A DNA stretch of 34,774 nucleotides from Flavobacteriales bacterium. GTDB lineage: Bacteria > Bacteroidota > Bacteroidia > Flavobacteriales_D > Sanyastnellaceae. The notes under the pieces are model-generated. The model was not told the origin of the DNA, made no database searches, and saw only the letters and a list, made by a program, of their open reading frames with translations. Location: positions 1-34,774 of the forward strand of contig JALQTD010000007.1 in assembly GCA_023264155.1 (NCBI GenBank), written 5' to 3'. Both the position numbers and the translations under genes were made by a program. Shown one piece after another: positions 25,340-33,688 of the stretch. The number at the start of each line of letters is the position of its first letter. The first letter of the stretch is position 1.

Positions 25340-28300
25340 TCACGGACGAAGAACGACAATGCGCTCGGTTTGTTGTGCAACCTCACCTGAAGTTGTTTCC
25401 AAACGAATACGGCAAACATACGTCCCAGGGTTCACGGCGCTGCCATCGGGGCCATTCAGGTCCCACTCGAGCGGGGCAAAACGGAAGCCGGGCGATTCGA
25501 TTTCCCAGGCAGCGCTGTGGACCCGGCGCCCAGTCAAATCGAACACGTCCAAGGTGTAGCCGGCGGGCTCGCAGGCAAGGGTGTGCTCGATTTGGAACCA
25601 AACCGACGTCGTCGCAGGATTCGGGTACACCGCCACCAAGTCGAACGCCTCCACATCCGGTTCCCCCACCACGCACTCCACCGTGCCGCGCCCCTGGTTG
25701 TTCTGCACATCCCAAATGATCACCTCCACCGTGTGCGGCCCCGGTGACAGGCCCTCCAGCGGATAGCGAATTGTTCCCCGCTGGTACGTGTCCAGGTCAG
25801 ACGTATAATAGGAGTTCAGGGTGATGGCCGCGGCCCAATCCCCGTCGATGACCGCCTTCATTTGGTGGCCAATGCCTGAGCCTGCGGAATTGATGCCGCC
25901 GGCATCGAACGCGCGCACCACCAACATCGGATCCGCACCTGCCAAGCCACCGCTCACGAACAGCGTGTCGTTCAGGTAAACGTCCACCTGCGGGGGAGTC
26001 ACGTCCAACTCGAAGTCGGCGTTCACCCCCCCGATGAGCCACTCCTCCGAACTGCCGTGCGCATCCTCGCCGGTCTCCAAATCGAGCGCGTAACAGCTCA
26101 CACGCCCCGCCCCCCAAGCGTAATCGATGTCACGCGGCACCACGAAAGCGAAGTCAAACACCCCGTTCACTACACTCACCTCGCCCTGGTGGATGACGTT
26201 TCGGAACACCGTGTATTCGAAAGGTGCATTGCCGCCGTCGTTGTTCAGGGTGGTCACCGTGCTGCGCTTGTCGAACACCCGGATGGTCGCCTTGCCGTTG
26301 AACCCCGTCAAGGTATCTCCCGAGGCATCCGCCACAAATCCACGGCCATCGAACCGCTCGAGCGCCCGAACCGAATCCGGCAACTCGCTCAAAACGACTT
26401 GGTGTTCCGGGTATGCAAGCCGCATCGCTGCGTCGCCGAGGAGGGTGAAGTTCCGCTTGTTGGAGACGTTGGACACTTGGGGGTCGTTCTTCGTCAGCCG
26501 GCCGATGTCGGCCAGCCGCAGATCCGCTTCCTCGGCATCTTCCAACGCCACCGCGTAAAACGCGCGGTTCAGCTCTTGGTTCGCACTGCTGAACACCACC
26601 CGCGTGGTCGTCATCATGCCGACCGCCCCACCGTCGGGGTTGAGCACCATGAGCTCGCCCGCACTCTCCACCTCGGGATCGTCGAACCGCGCCAGTTCGC
26701 AGGTGGCCGTCATGAACAAAGGCATGCGGTAGGCGTTCGACCAGTCCCGGATCATCGAAGTGTTCAGCACCCGCTCGTGAGCCCAGCCCCGCTCGCCCCC
26801 GTGACCGATGTAGTTGATGATGAGCGCACCTTCCTCCACCCGCCGGTCAATGGCCGCCGCGGCATCGGGGTAGCGCTCTCCGCCCGGCGTGCTCAGCTGC
26901 GGGTAAGCGTCGAAATAAATTTTGTCCACATCGTATTCTGGGTGCTGCAAGGCCAAATCATCGGCATGCTCCTCGCTGTTCATCATGTGGGAGAGTTCCG
27001 TCGGCGAACCGCTCCCGTCCATGTCGTCGCTGACAAAGGTGAGCCGGTTCCGCCACGCCCCCTTCTCCGGTGCGGACGCATCGAGGCCACAACTTCCGCT
27101 TGCCGGCGGTGGGGCCGCCCCGGCATAGCGTTCGAGTTTGGCCACGAAATCCAGGGCCTCTTCCGCACTCGAACACGGAATCCGCCCGATGCCGATGGCC
27201 ATCTTGTCGCCGATGTGTTCGCCCATGCCCGGCTCCAGGAAACCGAAGTAGTCGTCGCTGACGTAGCTGCTCGTAGGACTCAAGGAATTGGCACTTTGGT
27301 AGGTGATGATGTAGGGGCTATTCGCCAAACCGCCCCGGTTCGCAAATGTGCCGTCCCCCATCAACTGCAGGAACCGCGGACCCTCCTCTCCTGCTGCCAC
27401 CGCCCGGTCCCGCAGCATCATCATGAGCATCTTCAGGGCCGTCGGGTCAGCTTGTCCGCTCGAAAATTCATTGAACACCTGTTGTTGGAAAGCCACCCCG
27501 ACCAGCAGGCCTTCGTCCGCCCGCAAGGCCGCCCATCGTTCCGCCGCCTCCGCAAACTCCGGCCGGGTGACCAGCACGCCGTCCAACCCCGACCAGCCGT
27601 GGAGGTTGCTCGGCGCCAAAGCGCCCCGCACATCGGGCTCCACGAACCCGTAATCGGGCATCGCTACGAAGCGGCGCATCACATCGCGCGGCGCATCGAA
27701 CCGCACCACGCCATCGCCTGATGTCAAAGCCATGCGCCGGGGCTGAACGGGGTCGGTGATGTCCCAAACCGCCGCCAACTGCCCGGCATTGGCCACCTCA
27801 TATCGCGCCCAACCCGCCCCCGGTTCCACGCCCCAAAACTCCTCCACCGCTCCTGCAAACCGCAGTTCCTTCAGCTGCTCCAACCGAATGAAGTCCAACC
27901 ACCCTTTGGCATCCGCATTCAATCGGTCAAACGAAATCGCCACCTCCACGCGGGCGGTGGCTCCACTCCCGGTCACCAAATCGCCCTCCCAGGTCGACGA
28001 GGCCAGGTTGGCCACGTTTGCGGTGGAAGAAGTCGATGTCGCGTTGGGCACGAGGGTGCCCGCTTGGTCCCCCACGAGCACCTCGAACGGGCTGACCCCA
28101 CCAATCGAGCGGCCGATGACCTCCACCCGCACACGTCCCGGCTCCGGCAAGGCATGGGGCACCGGAAAGGTGAACACGCGGTCTTCCACGAGTCCGAACT
28201 CCTCCCCGTACCATTCCCGACCGGATCGGTTGGGGCTGTTGAACTCCTGTTCGTGGAAGGCCACGTGCCAGGTCGATGTGACCACGGTGTCGGGCGATGC

Positions 28301-29206
28301 ACCCGCCGGCAGGGCGGGACCGTCGGTGAGCCGCGCGCCAACCCGCCCGGGGGCATCGTCGATGCGTACGAAATAATAAGCCGAGTCACTGTACGGGTTG
28401 CGCAGGTGCGTGAACCCGCCTTGCACCGTATCGTAGGCGATGGTGTGGGGGCCTTCAGCCCAAAACAAGTACTCGCCCTCCTCCGCCGTTACCGCTCCCT
28501 CATCGCCGCGCCACTCCAGCGCCACCGTGGCCGGATCCAACGGCCTCTCCACATCGTTCTCCATCGGGAGCAAATGCCCGCCGTTTCCAAACACCGTCAC
28601 GGCCTCCCGCGGCACCTCCCCCGCATCGACCCCGATGGCTTGCCAGAATGAACTGCCAAGCCGACAAACCCCGCTCGCCGGCACCGCAATACGGTACAGG
28701 CTCCCCTCGCTCAGCACCGAAACTTCAGGCCAATCCCGCGTGCGCTCGGCAACGCCCTCCGCGTCCAGCGGGGACTCGCCGAAATGCGCGGTGAAGCCGA
28801 CCAAACGCTCGGCCTGGGCCGTGGTAGGATTCCAGCGCAGCAAGGGGCCGGAGAGTTGGACGACTTGGTGAAGGCAGCGGGTGGAAGCGCCTGGCCAGCC
28901 GTCGATTCGGAGGGGCGAGGTGCGCCACCAGGTGCTGAGTTGTTCCAGCGCGTGGGACGAGGTGCCGGGGGCTGGCGACCATTCAGCTTCGAAAGTCAGG
29001 AGGATGGCGTCGGACCAAGGACGATCCGTGGCCCACTCCCAAACGCCATGCGGCACGCCGTTCAACTCGAAGCCCTCGCGGGGGCCATCGGCCGACCAGT
29101 GCACGGTGGCGGTGGCCTCGACGGTTGGATTCGGGGTTTGGCCTGTAACCCACGTGGACGCCCACGCGAGCAAGCAAAGGGAAGGAAGGACCTTCGAAAT
29201 CTTCAT
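25340..29206 (-). CDS. porU: Type IX secretion system sortase PorU (C25 family)
   Basis: INYIGHGGERGWAHERVL (catalytic His) and PLFMTATCELARFDDPEVESAGE (catalytic Cys); C-terminal YPNPATTSVWF...GTYVCRIRL CTD-like domain. Confidence 0.94.
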   Translation of the reverse strand: MKISKVLPSLCLLAWASTWVTGQTPNPTVEATATVHWSADGPREGFELNGVPHGVWEWATDRPWSDAILLTFEAEWSPAPGTSSHALEQLSTWWRTSPLRIDGWPGASTRCLHQVVQLSGPLLRWNPTTAQAERLVGFTAHFGESPLDAEGVAERTRDWPEVSVLSEGSLYRIAVPASGVCRLGSSFWQAIGVDAGEVPREAVTVFGNGGHLLPMENDVERPLDPATVALEWRGDEGAVTAEEGEYLFWAEGPHTIAYDTVQGGFTHLRNPYSDSAYYFVRIDDAPGRVGARLTDGPALPAGASPDTVVTSTWHVAFHEQEFNSPNRSGREWYGEEFGLVEDRVFTFPVPHALPEPGRVRVEVIGRSIGGVSPFEVLVGDQAGTLVPNATSTSSTANVANLASSTWEGDLVTGSGATARVEVAISFDRLNADAKGWLDFIRLEQLKELRFAGAVEEFWGVEPGAGWARYEVANAGQLAAVWDITDPVQPRRMALTSGDGVVRFDAPRDVMRRFVAMPDYGFVEPDVRGALAPSNLHGWSGLDGVLVTRPEFAEAAERWAALRADEGLLVGVAFQQQVFNEFSSGQADPTALKMLMMMLRDRAVAAGEEGPRFLQLMGDGTFANRGGLANSPYIITYQSANSLSPTSSYVSDDYFGFLEPGMGEHIGDKMAIGIGRIPCSSAEEALDFVAKLERYAGAAPPPASGSCGLDASAPEKGAWRNRLTFVSDDMDGSGSPTELSHMMNSEEHADDLALQHPEYDVDKIYFDAYPQLSTPGGERYPDAAAAIDRRVEEGALIINYIGHGGERGWAHERVLNTSMIRDWSNAYRMPLFMTATCELARFDDPEVESAGELMVLNPDGGAVGMMTTTRVVFSSANQELNRAFYAVALEDAEEADLRLADIGRLTKNDPQVSNVSNKRNFTLLGDAAMRLAYPEHQVVLSELPDSVRALERFDGRGFVADASGDTLTGFNGKATIRVFDKRSTVTTLNNDGGNAPFEYTVFRNVIHQGEVSVVNGVFDFAFVVPRDIDYAWGAGRVSCYALDLETGEDAHGSSEEWLIGGVNADFELDVTPPQVDVYLNDTLFVSGGLAGADPMLVVRAFDAGGINSAGSGIGHQMKAVIDGDWAAAITLNSYYTSDLDTYQRGTIRYPLEGLSPGPHTVEVIIWDVQNNQGRGTVECVVGEPDVEAFDLVAVYPNPATTSVWFQIEHTLACEPAGYTLDVFDLTGRRVHSAAWEIESPGFRFAPLEWDLNGPDGSAVNPGTYVCRIRLETTSGEVAQQTERIVVLRP

Positions 29207-29368
29207 GGCGCGAAGTTCAGCATTTTCGGTTATGCAACACCGAGGGCTTAACGCGCGTTTATTGTGTATCGTGCCTTGCGAGTGATGAAAATCCCCGAAA
29301 CACCTGTGAAAAAAATGCGCCGCCTTTCATTTTTCTGTATAATTGTGGATTCATTGGTCAAACCTGCG

Positions 29369-30376
29369 ATGAAGTACCGATTCACATTCCACGCGTATAT
29401 CCTGTTCGGCGGGCTCTTTCTGCTGGGTTTGGGAGTGTTTGCGCCCCAAAGCGCGCGCGCCCAAGACCCCGAGTTCACCCAGTATTATGCGAACCCCCTC
29501 TACCTGAACCCCGCCTTTGCGGGCTCAGAACGCTGCCCCCGGCTCACCATGTCCTACCGGAATCAGTGGCCTGCCATGAGCGGCAACTTCGTGACCACGG
29601 CAGCGTCCTACGACCAGCACGTCGAGTCCATTCAAGGGGGATTGGGCCTCATCGTGCTGAATGATCAAGCCGGCCAAGGCACCCTGACCACCACGACGGT
29701 GAGCGGGATTTACAGCTACCAGCAAGCCATCACCCGGAAGTTCTCTATCAAAGCCGCCCTGCAAGTCGGGTACATGCAGAAAGCCTTGGATTGGGGTCGT
29801 TTGACCTTCGGTGACATGATCGATCCGCGGCGCGGATTCATTTACGAGACGCAAGACATTCCGCGGGGGGAAACGGTAAAGGCCGTCGACTTCAGCACAG
29901 GGTTGATCGGTTTCAGCGACAAATACTACTTCGGACTCGCGGTACACCACTTGAACGAGCCCAACGAGTCGTTGGTCATCGGAACCAGCCGGTTGCCCAT
30001 GAAGTACACCATCCACGGAGGAGCCGTCCTGCCATTGCAGCGGAGTGTGAAAGGAGTGGAAGCGACGATTTCGCCGAACTTCCTGCTCCGTCAGCAAGGG
30101 GAATTCCGGCAGTTGAACCTCGGGGTCTATGTGAAGAAAGGTCCGTTGGTAGGGGGCGTTTGGTACCGCGGCATTTTGTTCACGGACTACCGGGACGCTT
30201 TCATCGCTACGGTGGGCATTGAGTCCGACGTCATCCGATTTGGCTACAGCTACGACATCACGGTTTCAGAGCTCACCCCCGCAACGGGCGGAGCCCACGA
30301 AATCAGCATGACCATCCAATTCGACTGCCGCAACAAGCGCTCGAAGTTCCGGGCAATAAAATGCCCCGCGTTCTAG
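29369..30376 (+). CDS. PorP/SprF family type IX secretion membrane protein
   Basis: QDPEFTQYYANPLYLNPAFAGSERCPRLTMSYRNQWPAM; typical PorP/SprF architecture. Confidence 0.92.
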   Translation: MKYRFTFHAYILFGGLFLLGLGVFAPQSARAQDPEFTQYYANPLYLNPAFAGSERCPRLTMSYRNQWPAMSGNFVTTAASYDQHVESIQGGLGLIVLNDQAGQGTLTTTTVSGIYSYQQAITRKFSIKAALQVGYMQKALDWGRLTFGDMIDPRRGFIYETQDIPRGETVKAVDFSTGLIGFSDKYYFGLAVHHLNEPNESLVIGTSRLPMKYTIHGGAVLPLQRSVKGVEATISPNFLLRQQGEFRQLNLGVYVKKGPLVGGVWYRGILFTDYRDAFIATVGIESDVIRFGYSYDITVSELTPATGGAHEISMTIQFDCRNKRSKFRAIKCPAF

Positions 30377-30464
30377 TTTTCCTTACACGACGCGCTGAAA
30401 GCAACCCTGTGCAAGGACTTTACGTAAGCATGTCATTGACGCAAGAAAAGAAACCCCTCCTCAC

Positions 30465-32255
30465 ATGACTTGGAAACCCACTTCCCCCCTCATGCTCGCA
30501 GCAGCATTCACGGCATTCGCATTGAGCGGCTGCGTGAAAGAGCGCTCTGGAGCCACGGGTTGGGCGTACAACGACCCATCCAACGGCGGCTTTGAGAAGA
30601 GCTTCGCCCCGGAACAGCAAACCGGACCGGGCTTGGTCTTCATTCAAGGTGGAACGTTCACCATGGGACAGGTCGAAGATGACCTGATGTTTTCCTGGGA
30701 CAACATGCCCCGCCGGGTGACCGTCTCTTCGTTTTATATGGACGAAACGGAAGTGACCAATGGTTTTTGGCTGGAGTACATGTATTGGTTGCAGCGCATT
30801 TACGGCAGCTCGTACCCGGAGATTGTCGACCGCGCCTTGCCCGATACGGCATCGTGGCGGGACAAGCTCGGCTACAACGAGAACTACGTGAATTACTACT
30901 TGCGCCACCCCTCCTACCGTGAATACCCGGTGGTTGGTGTTTCGTGGGTGCAAGCGAATGATTTCTGCAAGTGGCGGTCCGACCGGGTGAACGAGCAAAT
31001 TTTGGTACGTGAAGGCATCATTGCTCACAACCCGCTGGGCCAAATCGATGACGAGCACTTCACCACGGAAAGCTACTTGAGCTTCCAGTACGTCCCTGAA
31101 GCCGGTGACCGCGGTGCGATGATTGATTTCAACCCGAATTCGGGTGGTACCCGTGCTGTGCGCATGACCGACGGCATCTTGCTGCCCAATTACCGCCTGC
31201 CTACCGAGGCGGAATGGGAATACGCAGCCCTCGCCCTCATCGGCAACAGCAACGAGGAATTGATTTCCGATCGCCGCACCTACCCTTGGAACGGCCACTA
31301 CACGCGGAACGACAACACGCGTCAATCTCGTGTGCCGGGCGCTCCCAAGCGTTACACCGGCGACATGAACGCCAACTTCGTTCGCGGACGCGGTGATTAC
31401 ATGGGGGTCGCAGGGCGTTCAGCCAACGGCGGCACGTCCTTGAACGACAACGCCGACATCACCGCTCCTGTCAGGGCTTATGCACCGAACGATTACGGCC
31501 TCTACAACATGGCCGGTAACGTGAGCGAATGGTGCATGGACGTGTACCGCCCATTGAACCACATGGATGCAGCAGAATTCCGTCCATTCCGGGGGAACGT
31601 TTACGAAACGAAGGTGCTCGATGCGGAAGGAAACGTATACGACAAGTACGACTACGTGGTCTACGACATCGACCAAATCGAGGAGGACATCATCGCCTAT
31701 CAAAAGCAGGCAGCCGCATCCTTGAACGACGAGGACCGCAACTTGATTGATAACGTGTTGACGGCCATCGACAACGCGCAAGAAGAAATCAAGGTGAAGC
31801 GGGAAGAGGAAGGCAACTTGATGATGGAAGACGCGTTGCGGGACTTCATCGAAGGCAGCGAAGCGTGGATTGCAGCGGATTTGCGCAAGTTCTTCTCGGA
31901 AAACATTTTGGCCTTGCCCGGTAAGCTGCGCTACCGTCGCGAAACCGCAGAGGAAAACCTCGACCGCGACAATTACCGCGTGGCGGATAACATCGACTAC
32001 CTCGACGGGGATGTGCAATCGTCGTTGCTCTACAGCCGCCCGATGGAAGCCGAAGGCAACGAGAGCCGGATGTACAACTACGGCGAAACCTCGCTCATCA
32101 CGAACGAATCGCGGGTGTACAAAGGCGGTGGATGGGACGACCGGATTTACTGGATCAGCCCAGGAAGCCGGCGTTACTTGGATCAGAACAAGAGTTCGGC
32201 CAGCATCGGATTCCGGTGCGCCATGGACCGCGTTGGCAGCCCCGCCGGTTTGTGA
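30465..32255 (+). CDS. gldJ: Gliding motility / T9SS lipoprotein GldJ (FGE-sulfatase fold)
   Basis: Lipobox ALSGC; TGWAYNDPSNGGFEK; FIQGGTFTMGQVEDD; FYMDETEVTN; NMAGNVSEWCMDVYRPL; RVYKGGGWDDRIYWISPGSRRYLDQ; followed by murF. Confidence 0.92.
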   Translation: MTWKPTSPLMLAAAFTAFALSGCVKERSGATGWAYNDPSNGGFEKSFAPEQQTGPGLVFIQGGTFTMGQVEDDLMFSWDNMPRRVTVSSFYMDETEVTNGFWLEYMYWLQRIYGSSYPEIVDRALPDTASWRDKLGYNENYVNYYLRHPSYREYPVVGVSWVQANDFCKWRSDRVNEQILVREGIIAHNPLGQIDDEHFTTESYLSFQYVPEAGDRGAMIDFNPNSGGTRAVRMTDGILLPNYRLPTEAEWEYAALALIGNSNEELISDRRTYPWNGHYTRNDNTRQSRVPGAPKRYTGDMNANFVRGRGDYMGVAGRSANGGTSLNDNADITAPVRAYAPNDYGLYNMAGNVSEWCMDVYRPLNHMDAAEFRPFRGNVYETKVLDAEGNVYDKYDYVVYDIDQIEEDIIAYQKQAAASLNDEDRNLIDNVLTAIDNAQEEIKVKREEEGNLMMEDALRDFIEGSEAWIAADLRKFFSENILALPGKLRYRRETAEENLDRDNYRVADNIDYLDGDVQSSLLYSRPMEAEGNESRMYNYGETSLITNESRVYKGGGWDDRIYWISPGSRRYLDQNKSSASIGFRCAMDRVGSPAGL

Positions 32256-32282
32256 TCCACGGCCCAGGCCTCATAATCTTTG

Positions 32283-32317
32283 TAAACGCCCCGCGTCTTC
32301 GGACGGCGGGGCGTTTT
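32283..32317 (+). terminator. Rho-independent terminator after gldJ, ending 10 nt before the murF ATG
   Basis: aaacgccccgc-gtcttcggac-ggcggggcgtttt stem-loop plus T-run. Confidence 0.85.
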
Positions 32318-32327
32318 CTTTGTGAAC

Positions 32328-33647
32328 ATGGGAACACAAGCGCACTCCACCGACGAATTGTTGCGGCTGTTCGATGCCGGTCATGGCATCTGTACCGATA
32401 GCCGGAAGGTGCAACCGGGTGACCTCTACTTCGCTTTGAAGGGAGAGCGGTTTGATGGGAACGCTTATGCGCAAGCCGCCTTGGATGCCGGGGCGGTGAA
32501 GGCCGTGGTGGACGACGAGGCGCTGCGCGGAGGGGCGGGAATGGTGTGGGTGGAAGATGGGTTGCAGGCGTTGCAGGATTTGGCCCGAGCGCATCGCCGG
32601 CGGATGACGGGGACGGTCATCGGGCTCACCGGGTCGAACGGCAAGACGACGACGAAGGAACTGCTGTACAGCGTGCTGAGTCAGCGGTTTCGGACGCATG
32701 CGACGCAGGGCAACCTGAACAACCACATCGGGGTGCCGTTGACGCTGCTCAGCATGCCGCTGGATACGGAGGTGGCCATTGTGGAAATGGGGGCGAATCA
32801 CGTGGGGGAGATCCGGGAGCTGGCGGAGATTGCGGAGCCGGATTTGGGGCTGATCACGAACATCGGACTGGCGCATTTGGAGGGGTTTGGTGGGCCGGAG
32901 GGCGTGAAGCGCGGGAAGCGGGAGTTGTTTGAGTTCATCGCTCGGCGGCCGGAGGGCCGCGTGTTCGTGCACGCGGGCCAGCCGGTGCTGCTGGAGGTTT
33001 CGGAAGGCCAAACCCGAACGCTGTTTGGCACCCCCGAGCACCTGCCCCATGCCACCGGCCTGAGCGACCTCCCTCCCGACTGGGACGCGCCCTCTGCCTT
33101 CCTGCTGCACACGCCGCTCGGGACGACCGGGCCACATGCCCTCCACATGGACGGCGGGTACAACCTCGACAACGCGCTCGCCGCCCTCACCGTCGGCGCC
33201 CACCTCGGCGTGACCTGGGCCGAAGGTCTTGCTGGCATCGCCTCGTACCGCCCCACGAACAACCGGTCGCAATGGGTGGTAACGCCCCACAACCGGGTAC
33301 TGCTGGACGCCTACAACGCCAATCCGTCTTCCATGGAATCGGCCCTTCGGAACTTCGCTGCACAACAGCACCACGCCCCGCTCGTCATCCTCGGTGACAT
33401 GGCCGAGTTGGGCGAATACACCGCGGCAGAACACCGGCGCATCTTGGACTTGGCGCTCGAACTGGGGCTGGAGGCGTGGACGGTGGGGCCGGCGTTTGCA
33501 GCGTTGGAGCGAACGGACGACGGTTTGAGCTTTGACGGCCCGGAGGCGCTGATGGAAGCCCTCGACAGCGCCGGGGTCAGCAGCCGGACCGTCTTGCTGA
33601 AAGGGTCGCGCTCGGTGCAACTTGAAGTGGCCTTGCCCCTGCTGTGA
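32328..33647 (+). CDS. murF: UDP-N-acetylmuramoyl-tripeptide--D-alanyl-D-alanine ligase
   Basis: ICTDSRKVQPGDLYFALKGERFDGNAYA; GLTGSNGKTTTKELLYSVLS; THATQGNLNNHIGVPLTLL; LLDAYNANPSSMESAL. Confidence 0.96.
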   Translation: MGTQAHSTDELLRLFDAGHGICTDSRKVQPGDLYFALKGERFDGNAYAQAALDAGAVKAVVDDEALRGGAGMVWVEDGLQALQDLARAHRRRMTGTVIGLTGSNGKTTTKELLYSVLSQRFRTHATQGNLNNHIGVPLTLLSMPLDTEVAIVEMGANHVGEIRELAEIAEPDLGLITNIGLAHLEGFGGPEGVKRGKRELFEFIARRPEGRVFVHAGQPVLLEVSEGQTRTLFGTPEHLPHATGLSDLPPDWDAPSAFLLHTPLGTTGPHALHMDGGYNLDNALAALTVGAHLGVTWAEGLAGIASYRPTNNRSQWVVTPHNRVLLDAYNANPSSMESALRNFAAQQHHAPLVILGDMAELGEYTAAEHRRILDLALELGLEAWTVGPAFAALERTDDGLSFDGPEALMEALDSAGVSSRTVLLKGSRSVQLEVALPLL

Positions 33648-33660
33648 CCCGCGCCGCGCG

Positions 33661-33668
33661 TATCTTTG
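33661..33668 (+). promoter_or_regulatory. -7-like box TATCTTTG upstream of tyrS
   Basis: TATCTTTG, 20 nt before the tyrS ATG. Confidence 0.5.
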
Positions 33669-33688
33669 CAGACTCAAAACCTTGACCG

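Noticed and set aside
25340-29206. Gingipain-like virulence protease
   Set aside because: C25 fold with the PorU His/Cys context and linkage to porV/gldJ indicates the T9SS sortase instead.
30465-32255. gldK or a sulfatase-modifying enzyme
   Set aside because: FGE-like fold is shared, but the N-terminal TGWxYNDPxNGGFEK and the position before murF fit GldJ better.
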